Source: Methanosaeta sp. PtaU1.Bin112
GTDB taxonomy: Archaea > Halobacteriota > Methanosarcinia > Methanotrichales > Methanotrichaceae
Reading direction: 5' to 3'
NCBI GenBank assembly: GCA_002067705.1
Contig: MVRL01000199.1
Location: 1-40,704 of the forward strand
Length of the DNA stretch: 40,704 nucleotides
In this document: piece after piece, positions 27,894-36,231 of the stretch
Layout: each line of letters starts with the position of its first letter
Numbering within the stretch: the first letter of the stretch is position 1
Made by a program: the position numbers and the translations under genes
The notes under the pieces: model-generated
Told to the model about the DNA's origin: nothing
The model's database searches: none
Seen by the model: only the letters and a program-made list of their open reading frames with translations

Positions 27894-28349
27894 ATGCGTG
27901 GACAATTAGAACGGCTTTTCCTTCGGGAAAAGCCTGTCTTAGCATTGATCGCGGTAGATGAGATGGATAATGCCTATGCAGCGCTGATTGCTAAGCGCAT
28001 CAATTCCACCGTGCCTCATACTAGCAGCATCTTTCGTGAGCTGGAAGAGCAAGGGTTGATCAAGTCGCGACCAGAGGGAAGGATCAACTACCTCGAGCTG
28101 ACAGCACGCGGCAAGAGCATCGCCAAGATCCTGCGAGAACTGTCGGAACTGCTCAACAAGAAAGATGAAACGAGGCTTAGGCTGGAGAAGTTGCAGCAGA
28201 TGGTCTACACTACAGGGATAACGAACGCGAGCTTGCGTCTGGGCCCATTGCGTCGGGATCTGGCAAAGCTCAAGAACCAAGGGGATCAACTGCTGCGAAC
28301 GGATGCAGAAGAACTGGATCGAGCTATTGCATCCATTTTATCAGGATAG
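27894..28349 (+). CDS. Winged-helix transcriptional regulator
   Basis: 151 aa. The N-terminal half is a MarR/PadR-like winged helix: YAALIAKRINSTVPHTSSIF as the helix-turn-helix, then RELEEQGLIKSRPEGRINYL as recognition helix end and wing, then LTARGKSIAKILRELSELL. The C-terminal half is a charged helical region likely to mediate dimerisation. ATG 27894 is chosen because the 13 codons before it are basic and lie between the two genes. Follows the lipoprotein gene by 25 bp and may control it. Confidence 0.7.
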   Translation: MRGQLERLFLREKPVLALIAVDEMDNAYAALIAKRINSTVPHTSSIFRELEEQGLIKSRPEGRINYLELTARGKSIAKILRELSELLNKKDETRLRLEKLQQMVYTTGITNASLRLGPLRRDLAKLKNQGDQLLRTDAEELDRAIASILSG

Positions 28350-28359
28350 TGGCATTTTT

Positions 28360-28388
28360 TATGCAGCAGATATAGAATATGCTGCATA
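28360..28388. repeat. Perfect inverted repeat after the winged-helix gene
   Basis: TATGCAGCA at 28360-28368 and TGCTGCATA at 28380-28388 are exact complements around an 11-nt loop, 11 bp after the stop. Six T lie before, not after, the stem, so on the plus strand it is not a classical terminator. It may protect the 3' end, act as terminator for the opposite strand, or bind a regulator. Confidence 0.4.
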
Positions 28389-28551
28389 GAAGAGCGTTAA
28401 TGTAGAGTTTTCCCATGAAAATCTCTCGTTACGTATCGATTTTTATCTTCTGTGTATGAGTCAACGAATCATGAGGGTTTTAAATTCATAGGTATTTGTT
28501 ATCCAAAAAAATACATAAGATCAAAGTTACGAAAGTTTTATCAGTATCTAA

Positions 28552-28559
28552 TTTATAAG
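28552..28559 (+). promoter_or_regulatory. TATA-like box of the small winged-helix gene
   Basis: TTTATAAG at 28552-28559, about 40 bp before the ATG at 28595, with AAGGAGGAG at 28577-28585 between. The transcript start would fall close to the ribosome site, so a weaker box near 28536 may be the one used. Confidence 0.35.
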
Positions 28560-28594
28560 ACATAAGGGGGCTATAAAGGAGGAGAAATCAGTAG

Positions 28595-28882
28595 ATGACA
28601 CGAAGGAATAAGCTGGAAATACTTGGAGGTATTCTCAGTATATGCAGAACAGAAGGATCAAGCAAAACCAAGATAGTCTATCAGGTCAACCTCAATTTCA
28701 AGAATGCAGGACAATACCTAGATTGGCTGACTTCACACGGTTATCTAGTCAAAGAAGAACGGTTATATAAGACAACATCTTCCGGAAACGAGCTGCTAAA
28801 AAATATAGATAATATTAATTCGACAATAAATGAAGATCTGGAAGGAGAATTAACAAATAATGAAAAAATAGATACCGTCTAA
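28595..28882 (+). CDS. Small winged-helix DNA-binding protein (HTH_45/Sso10a-like)
   Basis: 95 aa. Begins MTRRNKLEILGGILSICRTE, then SKTKIVYQVNLNFKNAGQYL (the helix-turn-helix) and DWLTSHGYLVKEERLYKTTS (the wing), followed by SSGNELLKNIDNINSTINED, a typical archaeal one-domain winged helix of the HTH_45/Sso10a type. The C-terminal 20 residues are acidic. Such proteins act as local regulators or chromosome-associated proteins. Target unknown. Its TAA overlaps the stop of the convergent membrane gene. Confidence 0.75.
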   Translation: MTRRNKLEILGGILSICRTEGSSKTKIVYQVNLNFKNAGQYLDWLTSHGYLVKEERLYKTTSSGNELLKNIDNINSTINEDLEGELTNNEKIDTV

Positions 28883-29121
28883 ATTCCAAACCCCAAGAAG
28901 TGAAGCAGTATCACCAGGAATGCACCCAGAACACCACCTATGCCGCAGATCAATATCACCAGCCAGCTATAGCCAATCCCGAGGCCGGCCACTGCATTTG
29001 CCAGAATAAGAATCAACAGCCCCATTACGGCATTGATCACGAAATTCTTAATGGATCTCAAGATCAAGAAAGTGCCAAATACTATGACGATCAACAATAA
29101 TACTAGTCCTGCATCATACAT
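28879..29121 (-). CDS. BofA-like small membrane protein
   Basis: 80 aa, nearly all hydrophobic: two or three helices (AGLVLLLIVIVFGTFLILRS; NAVMGLLILILANAVAGLGI; WLVILICGIGGVLGAFLVIL). The pattern of KNFVINAVMGLLILILAN and the Gly-rich turn GIGGVLGAFLVILLHFLG match the archaeal branch of the pro-sigmaK-processing inhibitor BofA family. There is no sigmaK in archaea, so its role is unknown; BofA in Bacillus controls an intramembrane protease. ATG 29121 is chosen over TTG 29136: a TATA-like TTTTAATA about 27 bp upstream would give a leaderless mRNA. Confidence 0.65.
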   Translation of the reverse strand: MYDAGLVLLLIVIVFGTFLILRSIKNFVINAVMGLLILILANAVAGLGIGYSWLVILICGIGGVLGAFLVILLHFLGFGI

Positions 29122-29165
29122 GACTTCGGGTATCAATCGCTAACTATTAAAAGGCTCTTTCCAAA

Positions 29166-32100
29166 TTATGCATTGAAGGTCTCCATTTCGCTGCTCAAAC
29201 GATGCAGCTCCTTTGTATCCAGAGAGAGTGGATCGATATGCACAAGCATTATAGCGTTCTTTAGAGCGATCTCATCTCTCTGAGACTGAACAAACCTGAG
29301 CACGGTCTCGTAGTTGCTCTGCGTGATGAGATATCCCATTCCCTCCAGCAATATAATAGGATAATTGGCCCTGGCCAGGAAGTCAGAGATTATGCTGGAA
29401 AGACGGGGAAAGTTGGTCGGGTCCACGGTCTTGTATCCAGGCTCGCTCTTCTGCGTCAGCCATATTACCGTATCCGTGGGTACATTGAACCTCTCACTGA
29501 GGGTAGCGGGATTATAGCGACTCATGCAAAGGCCATCCATGCCGTGCCTCACCAGCTCGCTAAATAACTCCAGGCTCTTTTGCGGCTTTTCTTCGGCGAT
29601 AATGTATGTAGTCCCAGGAATAAGAGAGATCTCATACGGACTTCGTCCATAGCTCTTCATGAGCTCTGCCAGAGTGGTAACAATGTCGAAGGCGGGATCG
29701 TATGACTTTATGATCTTGCCCAGCCTTCTTACTGCCACAAAGAAGCTGCGCCTTGTCAGCGACAGATCCGGGCGGACGTTTAGAGACATGCCGAACTGCA
29801 ATGCGCTGTTCATCTCAGGCTCGCAGGCGCTGACTGAATCATCTGAGAGCGACTGCATTTTCTTTGCAGTCTCAAAGAATTCTCCGGAGGCTATTTGATC
29901 ATTGGCTTGCATAACTGCTTCTCTTCTCGCATCATCGTGAAGTTGGGAGAGCATGGCATCGGAGAAGACCTGGAAGAGATAGCTGGAGAGGGGACCTAAC
30001 GAAAAGAGCAGCTCTTTTGCCTCATTAATGCTCTCAGTCATCTCCATATGGACAAAATCCGGGTCTTCTGCCAATAAGAAATGTGATTTGCGGGCCAGAA
30101 GCTCTATTTGGTAGACATAGTCGAGCATCTCTCTATGCGGGACTCGCCCTTCGTTTTCTTTGATGAGCCGTCCAATGCTGTCTATGAGAACGATGCTGTT
30201 CTTGCTGGACTCGACGAACGACTTTATAGTTACAAAGAGCAGAGGCAGATTTCTGGGAGAGATGTATCGATCGCTTCCTTTTTCATCGGAAAGTTTGATG
30301 ATGGGCGTCTCGGTAAATCCCCATTGCCTCCTCACATCTTCAGGAGCGTAATGCGTGATGCATAGCCCCTCTACGCCATGAGTGATCTGATCGGTGAAGA
30401 CCTCGTAGGCAATCTCAGGCACGATATAGATCTTTCCCCGCGCCAGAGCATACGCAGGGAGGGTCTCCTTGGCCGCCTCAATCACCGGTTTCACAGCCAC
30501 ATGATATTGCACAATCATCTTGGTAGCCGAAGGTCCCACCGAACCGGTAAGCGTCTTTTCAAATTGGCCCCACAACTGTCGAAGCTGGTCCGACCCGATC
30601 TTCTCGCGGCTGGTTCCCAGACGCTCGAGGTAGGCATCGACCTCTATCCTGGCAGGAGTCTCACCAATGTAATGCGCCAGCGTTGACTCCATCTCTTCAA
30701 CAGTTCCCTGGTGTATAGGTTTTTTGTCCAGCAAATGAGAAGATCTTTCCTGCTGGTAGGCATCAACGAAGCAAGCTGCAGTGCTTTCTTCATCCGAACT
30801 GGGTTTGCTTGCCAAAGATACGAGAACATACAGGCTGCAGTTGATGAGAAGGGTCCAGAATGCAGAATTTGTCCAGATATCCAGGTCGAGCCCGAAGAGA
30901 TTGGTGGGCCTGAGGACGGCTATGTCCAGCGGCCCGTCTCTTACCAGTTCTACCAGCCAGTCATTGCCTTTTGCAATTGTAGGAATCAGGGCCGTATAAG
31001 CCCAGAGCAAAAATCCAGAGGTCAGGCCCGTCATGGCGCCTTTTCGGTTGCCATTCTTCCAGTAGAGGCCACCCAAAGCGGCTGGTGCAAGCTGACTGGC
31101 CGCAAGAAAAGAGACTACACCGATATCTGCGAGAGTCTGGTAAGCGACCGCGCGGGAGAAAAGATATCCCAAGAGAACAACCAGAAGTATATTTGCCCTT
31201 CTCGTATTGAGGAGTGTACTGGCCAGATTTCCATCCTTCTTGATATGACCCAGGACATAAGGCATCTCCAGATCGTTGAGCAGCATGGTACCTACAGCAA
31301 CCGATTCGATCAGGATCATAGCCGTAGCGGCTGAAGTGCCGCCTATGAACACGAAAAGAGAGAGAGCATCCTGGCCCATTGTGTAAGGTATGGTTATTAC
31401 AAAGGCATCCTTCAGGCCAGGCGTATTGAGTAGCACACCGCCCCAGGCGATTGCAGGAACAAATAAATTGATCAGCAACAGATAAAGAGGAAATAGCCAC
31501 ATAGCCGTCTTGAGATGCGACTCATCGGAGTTTTCCACAACCATGACATGAAACTGCCTGGGCAGAAACAATATGGCAAAGAAGGAGGATAGCGTCAAGG
31601 TGAACCAGAGCACCGGCTCTATGTCCATCAGCGTATCGTATGCCGGATTTTTTACAGCCAGATCTATCATTCCGCTCGTAATATACCCATATCCGGAAAA
31701 AATGCCGTAGGCGACGTAGAATCCTACAAAGAGAAAGGCTACCAGCTTTACCAGGGACTCAAAGGCCACCACGGCGATTAAGCCCTCATGTCGCTCCATG
31801 GGATCGAGGTGTCGGGCTCCAAAGATCACAGCGAAGGCCCCCAGGAGAACAGCTACTACCAGCTTGCTTTCCACATTAAGGCCCAGGAGCACGATGTTCG
31901 ATCCACTCAATATATCAAGAGATGTGGAGATAGCAATGAGCTGCAGTGCGACATAAGGCGTTACTAGAATCATGCTCAATGCTGCCACTACGGCACCTAT
32001 GGTGTAGCTTCGTCCGTAGCGAAAGCTGATAAAATCGGAAATTGATGTCAGGCGATGCTCTTTTGAGACGCGAATCATCTTTCGGATTATGATCCATCCG

Positions 32101-32345
32101 ACAGTCATGGCCAAGACTGGCCCCAGGTAAATAGGCAGAAATTCCAGGCCGGTGGAAGCCGCTCTTCCGATAGAGCCGTAAAAGGTCCATGCCGAGACAT
32201 AAACACATAGAGAGAGGGCATAGACATAGGGATTGGCAACGATGCTCTTTCCCAAACGCTTTTTTGTATCCGCATACCTGGCTATGCCAAAGAGCAGCAG
32301 CAGATAAAGAATCATTAAGACCAGAGCGACATGCGGGCCGATCAA
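29166..32345 (-). CDS. Sodium:solute symporter-type receptor fused to two DUF835-like domains
   Basis: 1059 aa. Residues 1 to about 510 are an SSS transporter core with about 13 helices (YVSAWTFYGSIGRAASTGLE, VAFESLVKLVAFLFVGFYVA, FIGGTSAATAMILIESVAVG). This subtype resembles the sensor-linked SSS modules of CbrA-like kinases. A linker of about 530-630 (QLWGQFEKTLTGSVGPSATK) resembles the STAC domain found between SSS and kinase. Two DUF835-like domains follow, about 635-760 (KIYIVPE, GVEGLCITHYAPEDVR, SIVLIDSIGRLI) and about 920-1050 (TTYIIAEEKP, GMDGLCMSRYNPATLS, PIILLEGMGYLI). No kinase is present. Starts at a TTG overlapping the preceding stop as TTGA, with GGGGGAA upstream. Last gene of a three-gene operon. 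Confidence 0.85.
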   Translation of the reverse strand: MIGPHVALVLMILYLLLLFGIARYADTKKRLGKSIVANPYVYALSLCVYVSAWTFYGSIGRAASTGLEFLPIYLGPVLAMTVGWIIIRKMIRVSKEHRLTSISDFISFRYGRSYTIGAVVAALSMILVTPYVALQLIAISTSLDILSGSNIVLLGLNVESKLVVAVLLGAFAVIFGARHLDPMERHEGLIAVVAFESLVKLVAFLFVGFYVAYGIFSGYGYITSGMIDLAVKNPAYDTLMDIEPVLWFTLTLSSFFAILFLPRQFHVMVVENSDESHLKTAMWLFPLYLLLINLFVPAIAWGGVLLNTPGLKDAFVITIPYTMGQDALSLFVFIGGTSAATAMILIESVAVGTMLLNDLEMPYVLGHIKKDGNLASTLLNTRRANILLVVLLGYLFSRAVAYQTLADIGVVSFLAASQLAPAALGGLYWKNGNRKGAMTGLTSGFLLWAYTALIPTIAKGNDWLVELVRDGPLDIAVLRPTNLFGLDLDIWTNSAFWTLLINCSLYVLVSLASKPSSDEESTAACFVDAYQQERSSHLLDKKPIHQGTVEEMESTLAHYIGETPARIEVDAYLERLGTSREKIGSDQLRQLWGQFEKTLTGSVGPSATKMIVQYHVAVKPVIEAAKETLPAYALARGKIYIVPEIAYEVFTDQITHGVEGLCITHYAPEDVRRQWGFTETPIIKLSDEKGSDRYISPRNLPLLFVTIKSFVESSKNSIVLIDSIGRLIKENEGRVPHREMLDYVYQIELLARKSHFLLAEDPDFVHMEMTESINEAKELLFSLGPLSSYLFQVFSDAMLSQLHDDARREAVMQANDQIASGEFFETAKKMQSLSDDSVSACEPEMNSALQFGMSLNVRPDLSLTRRSFFVAVRRLGKIIKSYDPAFDIVTTLAELMKSYGRSPYEISLIPGTTYIIAEEKPQKSLELFSELVRHGMDGLCMSRYNPATLSERFNVPTDTVIWLTQKSEPGYKTVDPTNFPRLSSIISDFLARANYPIILLEGMGYLITQSNYETVLRFVQSQRDEIALKNAIMLVHIDPLSLDTKELHRLSSEMETFNA

Positions 32346-32551
32346 TCATAATTCCCCCGATCGAAGAGATACAGAGCCAGGATGAGGATAAACCAGATAG
32401 ATAGAACATAAATCAGTATAGCGGGCATGCCCAATAGAACATAACCATCGGCCAGCTCAATTAAAGGCCAGTTGAAGAGCACCCAACCGATGGCGAAGAG
32501 AAAGATCCAGAATTCCTTCTTGCCCAGGAGATTCTGCATGGATATCGTCAT
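32342..32551 (-). CDS. Small membrane protein, probable symporter accessory subunit
   Basis: 69 aa with two predicted helices (KEFWIFLFAIGWVLFNWPLI and MPAILIYVLSIWFILILALY) and a short charged C-terminus DRGNYD. Small two-helix proteins often precede SSS genes and are co-translated with them; here the stop overlaps the TTG of the large symporter gene. It starts 2 bp after the KaiC-like gene, so all three are one transcript. I do not recognise a named family. Confidence 0.75.
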   Translation of the reverse strand: MTISMQNLLGKKEFWIFLFAIGWVLFNWPLIELADGYVLLGMPAILIYVLSIWFILILALYLFDRGNYD

Positions 32552-32553
32552 AA

Positions 32554-33222
32554 TTACAGACCCGGATAGACAACTAAGCCTTTGACAGATATATCTACTG
32601 CATGCTTTCCCAAATGGTGAGATGTACCTGACATCTTCAGGATCTCAATCGACCTTCTCCTTGCGAAATTGATCACTTCGTTCTGTAGCAGGATTATTCC
32701 ATCTGCAACCTGGGCGATATTTGCAGGATAAGGTATGCCCGGCTGTGCGTCCTCAGTAACCAATGCCACCATTGATCTAGATTTGATCATATGAGACAGC
32801 TTGAGAAGAAAACGCCAGTACTCTTCTTTGAGAACACCCTCCAGAACGGAGAGGTTTTCAATGACGATTCGAGCCGGCTTTAACAAATCTATCTCCCTTT
32901 CCAATAGGTCTAAAAAATCCTTCGATTTGCATGCATTTTCGACCATCTCCTCAAGCTCCAGATAGAAGATCTCATTGCCGAAATATGCGCTTTTAACAAA
33001 CTCATAGCTGGAGGCATAATTGATCTGCAGATCGGACGGACCGCCAAAGGTTAGCAGATATAGGCCGTGCTCGCCCAGATCAGCACCCTTGCAGAGAAAC
33101 TGAGTGCAAAATGTGGTCTTTCCTGCCCCAGCATCGCCCGCTAGAAGGGTAAGAGACGGACTGGGAAGACCCCCTTCGATCATGTTGTCCAGACCTGGAA
33201 TTCCTGTGGATATCCTTTTCAT
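32554..33222 (-). CDS. KaiC-like RecA-superfamily ATPase lacking the catalytic Glu pair
   Basis: 222 aa, one KaiC domain. Starts MKRISTGIPGLDNMIEGGLP, then Walker A AGDAGAGKTTFC (K35, T36). The strand after it reads LYLLTFGGPSDL, where canonical KaiC has TFEE, so the two catalytic Glu are Gly-Gly (residues 60-61). Walker B reads ARIVIENLSVL with Glu122 in place of the usual Asp. The C-terminal RRRSIEILKMSGTSHH is typical. Nucleotide binding is likely but hydrolysis is probably weak or absent. ATG 33222 follows GGTGG by 10 nt. First gene of the operon with the symporter-DUF835 protein. Confidence 0.85.
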   Translation of the reverse strand: MKRISTGIPGLDNMIEGGLPSPSLTLLAGDAGAGKTTFCTQFLCKGADLGEHGLYLLTFGGPSDLQINYASSYEFVKSAYFGNEIFYLELEEMVENACKSKDFLDLLEREIDLLKPARIVIENLSVLEGVLKEEYWRFLLKLSHMIKSRSMVALVTEDAQPGIPYPANIAQVADGIILLQNEVINFARRRSIEILKMSGTSHHLGKHAVDISVKGLVVYPGL

Positions 33223-33362
33223 CAAATTCAATCCACCACCCCATATCAATATTCAGGAGGAGCTATTTTGCAGGGAAGTGAATAGCAGCTTTAAGCGGCA
33301 TATTAGAGCCACAGATGAATTATTGCCGCTCATCTTATTTGTCTTTATCTTATGCAGACGGC

Positions 33363-33370
33363 TTTTATAT
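33363..33370 (+). promoter_or_regulatory. TATA box of aspS
   Basis: TTTTATAT at 33363-33370 predicts transcription from about 33392, leaving a leader of about 10 nt before the TTG start. Confidence 0.5.
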
Positions 33371-33401
33371 CAGGAATTCATTCTCGCTCCCGTGAGACGA
33401 C

Positions 33402-34706
33402 TTGATCCTTAGAACTCATTATTCAGGCGATATTGACGCACAGCTGGATGGAAAAGAGGTTATACTGGCCGGCTTTGCTCATGAGATGCGCGACCTGGGA
33501 GGCATAGCCTTCCTGGTTTTGCGAGACCGAAAAGGGCTGGCACAGGTAACGCTCGTCAAGAAGCTTCTGGGAAAAGAGGCTTTCAAGAGTGCGCGATCCA
33601 TCAGCAGAGAGAGCGCAATTATGGTGCGGGGAAATGTCAAAGCAGAGCCGAAGGCCCCTCGCGGATATGAGATCCTCCCCACAGAGATCCAGGTGTTGAA
33701 TCCCGCCCAGGTGCCATTGCCCCTGGACCCCACTGAGAAGGTGGAGTGCGAGCTGGACACACGCCTTGACTCCAGATTCATGGATATTAGAAGGCCCTGC
33801 GTTCTGGCCGCCTTTGAGATCGAGAGCGCAGTCCTGCAATACCTGAGAGGCTTCTTCACACAAAGAGGGTTGACCGAGGTCTTCACCCCCAAGATCGTAG
33901 CTGCGGCTACAGAGGGCGGAACTGATCTCTTCCCCATCAGCTACTTTGAAAAGGAGGCGTTCCTCAATCAGAGCCCCCAGCTCTTTAAACAAATGCTGAT
34001 GGGTGCAGGAATGGATCGGGTCTTTGAGATAGGCCCCATCTTCCGGGCGGAGGAGCACGACACCCGCCGCCATCTTAATGAGGCCATCTCCATCGATATT
34101 GAGGTCAGCTTTGCCGATGACAAGGACGTTATGGAGATATTAGAAGAAGCGGTGGCAGGGGCCTATCAGCATGTTGCTGAGACCTGCGCCTATCAGCTGA
34201 GCGTCTTAGACCTGAAACTGGAGGTTCCAAAGCTTCCCTTCCGGAGAATCACTTACACCGAGGCGCTGGAAATGGCTTCTCTGAAGGCAGGCGTCAAGAT
34301 GCAGTGGGGCGATGATCTGGATACCGAGACGGAGAGGTTCCTGGGCGAGACCATAGGCGAGCACTACTTCCTCACCGATTGGCCTTCCTCTATAAAGCCA
34401 TACTACACTCTGCCCTACGAAGACAAGCCGGAGGTTTGCAGGGGATTTGACCTCATGCACCCCACCATGGAGCTGGCCAGCGGGGCGCAGAGAGTGCATG
34501 ACTACAATCAGCTTGTAGAGCGCATAAAAGAGAAGGGGCTGGACCCGGACGGATTTGAGTTCTACCTCAAGGCATTCCGCTACGGCATGCCGCCTCATGC
34601 CGGCTGGGGACTGGGACTCTCCCGCCTGGTCATGACCATGCTCAAGCTGGAAAATATTCGCGATGCTGTGCTCTTTCCACGAGACAGAAGGCGGCTGGTG
34701 CCTTAG
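33402..34706 (+). CDS. aspS: Aspartyl-tRNA synthetase, non-discriminating type predicted
   Basis: 434 aa class IIb synthetase. N-terminal OB-fold (about 1-105), then the class II core: [45 protein letters not shown] (motif 2) and [14 protein letters not shown] (motif 3). The two anticodon-domain positions that separate discriminating from relaxed archaeal AspRS are H27 (in AGFAHEMRD) and P86 (in PKAPRGYE), where discriminating enzymes have Trp and Lys. It should charge both tRNA-Asp and tRNA-Asn, so Asn-tRNA would be made by amidation. UUG start at 33402, GTGAG shortly upstream. Confidence 0.93.
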   Translation: MILRTHYSGDIDAQLDGKEVILAGFAHEMRDLGGIAFLVLRDRKGLAQVTLVKKLLGKEAFKSARSISRESAIMVRGNVKAEPKAPRGYEILPTEIQVLNPAQVPLPLDPTEKVECELDTRLDSRFMDIRRPCVLAAFEIESAVLQYLRGFFTQRGLTEVFTPKIVAAATEGGTDLFPISYFEKEAFLNQSPQLFKQMLMGAGMDRVFEIGPIFRAEEHDTRRHLNEAISIDIEVSFADDKDVMEILEEAVAGAYQHVAETCAYQLSVLDLKLEVPKLPFRRITYTEALEMASLKAGVKMQWGDDLDTETERFLGETIGEHYFLTDWPSSIKPYYTLPYEDKPEVCRGFDLMHPTMELASGAQRVHDYNQLVERIKEKGLDPDGFEFYLKAFRYGMPPHAGWGLGLSRLVMTMLKLENIRDAVLFPRDRRRLVP

Positions 34707-34730
34707 AGGCAAAGTCGCCTTATTTTTTTT
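34707..34730 (+). terminator. Intrinsic terminator of aspS
   Basis: AGGC (34707-34710) pairs with GCCT (34717-34720) around AAAGTC, followed by eight T at 34723-34730, immediately after the stop codon. A perfect palindrome GCAAATTTGC follows at 34732-34741. Confidence 0.65.
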
Positions 34731-34983
34731 AGCAAATTTGCAGTATTCGCTCTTCCCTTGATCCCTTTGGCTATTTCGGATGCCTCAAATCGATTCTGCT
34801 AATCGCCATTAAAATAATATACTCATACTGAGATATAACTAATCCTATTGAAACTAATTTTTTTAGAGTTATAAGTTGACTATGTGAGTTGATCATGTCA
34901 TTCATTTATCGAAATACAATTCTTTAAGTAAAAAATATATATTACTTGTCTACAAATTAGCTGATACGAAAAGAGATGATCTC

Positions 34984-36192
34984 ATGATTAAACGGCAGTT
35001 ACTGCGAAAGAAGCAGGCGATTGCGGCCATGACAGGGATTCTGATGCTGCTCTTAGCGGCATCGTGTCTAGCCCAAACTCCTCTGGAAAAAGACGGCGCG
35101 GGGAATTCGGATACTTGCACGAACTGCAATGATGATTCCTCCGGTCTGCTAATCACGAATGATACCGATTTATCGGAATTCTCGATCGGTCCGGACCTCG
35201 GAGCGCCCGAACTTGTATCGCCATGGGGAATTCAGAATAGCGGAAAACTCACCTATACCTGGAAAGGAGTTAGCGGAAGCCAGACCTACTGTCTGGTAGT
35301 AAAGGACAGTCAAGACCGGGTGGTCATTAAGGAATGCTGCAGTGCCTTGTCAGCCAAAAAGAAATACTCCATAACACCTCGAAAGATACTGCCTTCCGGA
35401 GAGTATACCTGGAGAATCTCATATCGAGTCCGCGGCCATACTCTGTGGAGCGACCAGATGGAATTTACCGTCTGCACATCCCTGCCGGGCAGGGCAACTC
35501 TCATCTCGCCCAAAGATGACATAGGCAGCAAGAATCCGACCTTTAGATGGTATCACATAAATGGCGCCACACAGTATCGTCTAAAGGTGGCCAAGGCAGC
35601 CAGTCCAGATACGCCGATCTTTGAGAACACCTATGACACCGAAGATGTTTACTCAGACATAGATCAGACCTGCTCAGTTGGACCCGTCCTGCCTCAGGAT
35701 CTCGAAGAGGCAGTCTATTACAGATGGTGGATTCAGACCATCAATTGCATGGGAGAAAGGCCCTGGAGCTTTTTTAAGGACTTTAGATACATGCCGGTGA
35801 CGCCTGGAAAACCCACACCAATATCCCCCAGCGGCCTAATCTCCACCAACACGCCAGCTTACTTTTGGACGAAAGCCTCTGCAGCCACTGACTATCATTT
35901 AGAGGTGTATATTCGCAATAAAAGCCCGGCGGACGATTTCATTCTCGTGGATGAGGGGTGGTTTGATGCCAACAAGGTGACAAAGGGATCCAGATGCTCA
36001 GGCTCATTGGGAACCCTGCCTGATGAAGACTCCGTATTCTTCTGGCGCGTGCAGGCCAGCAACGATGCTGCGGATGGACCCTGGAGCGTCTGGAAGTATT
36101 TCGAGACCGTATGCGCCTTCAAACCAGGAAAAGATGCAAAAAAGAGCACGGACGGTAGATCCTCTCGCAAAGATGCGAAAAAGCGGGGGTGA
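34984..36192 (+). CDS. Secreted protein with three fibronectin-III-like repeats and basic C-terminal tail
   Basis: 402 aa. Signal peptide region with RKKQAIAAMTGILMLLLAAS and cleavage near CLAQ. A short Cys-containing polar stretch follows, then three related beta-sandwich-like repeats: about 72-162 (APELVSPWG, LPSGEYTWRISYRV), about 166-270 (RATLISPKDD, VYYRWWIQTINCMG) and about 272-378 (KPTPISPSG, VFFWRVQASNDA). Each ends with a W-S or equivalent motif. The final 25 residues are strongly basic (KDAKKSTDGRSSRKDAKKRG). Probably an extracellular adhesin or matrix protein. A TATA-like AAATATATATT lies about 45 bp upstream; the ribosome site is weak. Confidence 0.7.
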   Translation: MIKRQLLRKKQAIAAMTGILMLLLAASCLAQTPLEKDGAGNSDTCTNCNDDSSGLLITNDTDLSEFSIGPDLGAPELVSPWGIQNSGKLTYTWKGVSGSQTYCLVVKDSQDRVVIKECCSALSAKKKYSITPRKILPSGEYTWRISYRVRGHTLWSDQMEFTVCTSLPGRATLISPKDDIGSKNPTFRWYHINGATQYRLKVAKAASPDTPIFENTYDTEDVYSDIDQTCSVGPVLPQDLEEAVYYRWWIQTINCMGERPWSFFKDFRYMPVTPGKPTPISPSGLISTNTPAYFWTKASAATDYHLEVYIRNKSPADDFILVDEGWFDANKVTKGSRCSGSLGTLPDEDSVFFWRVQASNDAADGPWSVWKYFETVCAFKPGKDAKKSTDGRSSRKDAKKRG

Positions 36193-36231
36193 GGCAAACC
36201 GCGACCTCATCGTCCCATAACCATTTTTCGA

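Noticed and set aside
30711-31334. 207-codon open frame antisense to the symporter-DUF835 gene
   Set aside because: Lies fully within a well-supported coding gene and has no protein-like features.
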